Origin: Flavobacterium sp.
GTDB lineage: Bacteria; Bacteroidota; Bacteroidia; Flavobacteriales; Flavobacteriaceae
Length of the DNA stretch: 64,000 nt
Assembly (NCBI GenBank): GCA_016787805.1
Contig: JAEUTY010000049.1
Coordinates: 25,928 to 89,927 of the forward strand
Reading direction: 5' to 3'
Shown here piece after piece: positions 62,779 through 64,000 of this stretch. Every line of letters begins with the position of its first letter. Position 1 is the first letter of the stretch. Position numbers and translations under genes: made by a program. The notes under the pieces were generated by a model that had not been told where the DNA came from, did not search any database, and saw only the letters and a program-made list of their open reading frames with translations.

Positions 62779-64000
62779 TGTAAATTATTTTCTTTAAAAA
62801 TGTAAAAATGATTATTGATAATCCAACGATGATACCGAGCCCAAAAATGACAAATAAAACATAAATCCAATGCAATGCTTCTTGTAATTGACTAAAGGAT
62901 TCATGCTTACTAAAGAAAGTCCAATATCCTTTTTTAATTCCCATAATTAGTAAACTTGCCCAGAATAAGAGGAATGAGACATTGAAAATCTTGATTCCCA
63001 ATGCAACTCTTTTTTCAGAAACTAGAGTAAATTTACTTTCAGAATCGATAATAAAAGCTATTGATGATAGTAATATCAAAGTGTTAATTCCGATAGTCGT
63101 ACCCATCGAATGTGCAACTGTAATATGTGTTCCATGTGTGAATAAGTTTATAGATGGAATGGATACTAATAATGCCAAAATGATGTTTAAAAACACCCAA
63201 AAATCTGCCAATAACATCAATCTATATGCTAATAAAAATTTGATTTGCTTTCCTTTTGATAGATTCTTTTTCCAATCATAAATTATTGAAAATAAAATAA
63301 TCCATTCTGTCATACTGATTGCATAAGCCAAATATCGAATCCAAGGAGCAGTTGGAATAATATAAATGTGATGTGCCCAACCAAACATTAAATTTGCTAA
63401 TCCTAAAAAATAAAAAAAGAAAGCTTTCTTTGATTTAGCATAACTATCATCATTACTTATTTTAGACATTACATATAATGATGTACCATAAACGAGCATA
63501 TTCCATGAGCCTACATACGAACCTCCCGATTTCCATTGCAATGAAATGTTTAGAATAAAATTATCTCTGAAATATGGTAACAACCACAAATGAGCTTCTG
63601 TAAAATGATAAATCATAAATACAATTCCTGTTGCCCACATCCAATAATAAACAGGCCAATCTTTAAATGAAGGTAGCATGGTTTTATAATAATTCATACC
63701 AAATAAAATCCAACCTAATACTATTGGAAAATAGAAATAACTAGGAAACTCTAAATATTCTTTTCCAGCAAAATTTTTAGTTAGATAAGAGACTATTATT
63801 CCAACTCCTGTTGTAATAAAAAGCCAAAAATGAATTTTTATTAGATTTTGATTTATTGGCTTTACATAGTAATAAATTCCGCCTATTGCCGAAAGCAATA
63901 TCCAGGAAACAACAAAAAGTGTATGAAGCGGACGCAAAGCATTGAAAGGCAAAAACTCTTTAATAAAACTTGGCGTTGTGTATTGAAATCCTGCTAGTAA
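62765..64000 (-). CDS. NorB-like heme-copper oxidase subunit I, N-terminus outside window
   Basis: Membrane protein of about ten visible helices, likely a nitric oxide reductase or relative. The frame stays open to the window edge. Residues are numbered from a TTG at 63952. Alignment by eye with Pseudomonas NorB: RPLHT (His10, low-spin haem ligand), IYH (His116, Fe/Cu-B ligand), GWAHH (His194-195), Glu216 in MTEW, and THGTHITVAHSMGTT, where His281 matches the catalytic-haem ligand but Met283 stands where NorB has the second low-spin haem histidine. No NorC is visible; it may be upstream, outside the window. It overlaps the 598-residue protein gene. Confidence 0.8.
   Translation of the reverse strand, partial: LLAGFQYTTPSFIKEFLPFNALRPLHTLFVVSWILLSAIGGIYYYVKPINQNLIKIHFWLFITTGVGIIVSYLTKNFAGKEYLEFPSYFYFPIVLGWILFGMNYYKTMLPSFKDWPVYYWMWATGIVFMIYHFTEAHLWLLPYFRDNFILNISLQWKSGGSYVGSWNMLVYGTSLYVMSKISNDDSYAKSKKAFFFYFLGLANLMFGWAHHIYIIPTAPWIRYLAYAISMTEWIILFSIIYDWKKNLSKGKQIKFLLAYRLMLLADFWVFLNIILALLVSIPSINLFTHGTHITVAHSMGTTIGINTLILLSSIAFIIDSESKFTLVSEKRVALGIKIFNVSFLLFWASLLIMGIKKGYWTFFSKHESFSQLQEALHWIYVLFVIFGLGIIVGLSIIIFTFLKKIIYNAEK

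Overview
The window looks like chromosome of a flavobacterium (Bacteroidota, Flavobacteriaceae). It is AT-rich. Promoters fit the Bacteroidota pattern (-7 box TAnnTTTG, with TTTG about 19 bp upstream at tRNA-Asn), and recognisable Shine-Dalgarno sequences are scarce. Gene content also fits: a TonB-dependent receptor, proteins with C-terminal type IX secretion sorting domains, a GldH-like gliding lipoprotein, DUF4270, clade II nosZ, and an OlsF-type ornithine-lipid acyltransferase.

Layout. 1-6.9 kb (minus): cut TonB receptor, then a starch-synthase-like protein -> DUF4270 lipoprotein -> glmS operon. 7.0-12.2 kb (plus): panC-panD-membrane protein-esterase-radA-GldH-like operon. 12.3-19.9 kb: a small protein, a GMC-type oxidoreductase and an epimerase (plus) meet a convergent operon of M28 peptidase, GT2 glycosyltransferase, DUF2304, TMTC-like TPR membrane protein and carbamoyltransferase, probably making a surface glycan or glycolipid. 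20.9-29.2 kb: collagen-like protein, T9SS cargo proteins, a small HExxH protein and a DUF4139 protein. 29.3-46.7 kb: housekeeping and envelope genes (aldo/keto reductase, OmpA lipoprotein, exonuclease III, OlsF-like, TM2, glyoxalase-like, hydroxyacid dehydrogenase, mgtE, ksgA, a nucleotidyltransferase pair, serS, M1 aminopeptidase, rseP), with several flavobacterial intergenic repeats.

46.7-64 kb: tRNA-Asn, a stretch of decayed sequence, then an anaerobic and nitrogen-oxide block. It holds cytochrome c-nosZ-(nosB-like)-nosL-nosD-nosF-nosY-truncated globin-CopD-like; convergent nadA-nadB; the NO-damage repair protein Ric; the anaerobic ribonucleotide reductase nrdD with a separate 52-codon glycyl-radical ORF and nrdG; and, on the minus strand running off the window, a divergent NorB-like heme-copper oxidase overlapping a large cysteine-containing nitronate-monooxygenase-like protein. 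An almost identical palindrome (TATGA-N6-TCATA) lies 34 bp (centre to centre) upstream of a -7-like box before both the nos operon and ric, which points to one shared regulator.

The observations most worth following are: (1) class III RNR split so that the glycyl-radical motif is on its own small ORF, in the same frame after a TAA stop; (2) the NorB-like protein with His-x-Met where NorB has His-x-His; (3) the unfamiliar 598-residue protein overlapping that gene; (4) the shared operator. All assignments come from reading motifs and context; no database search was run.
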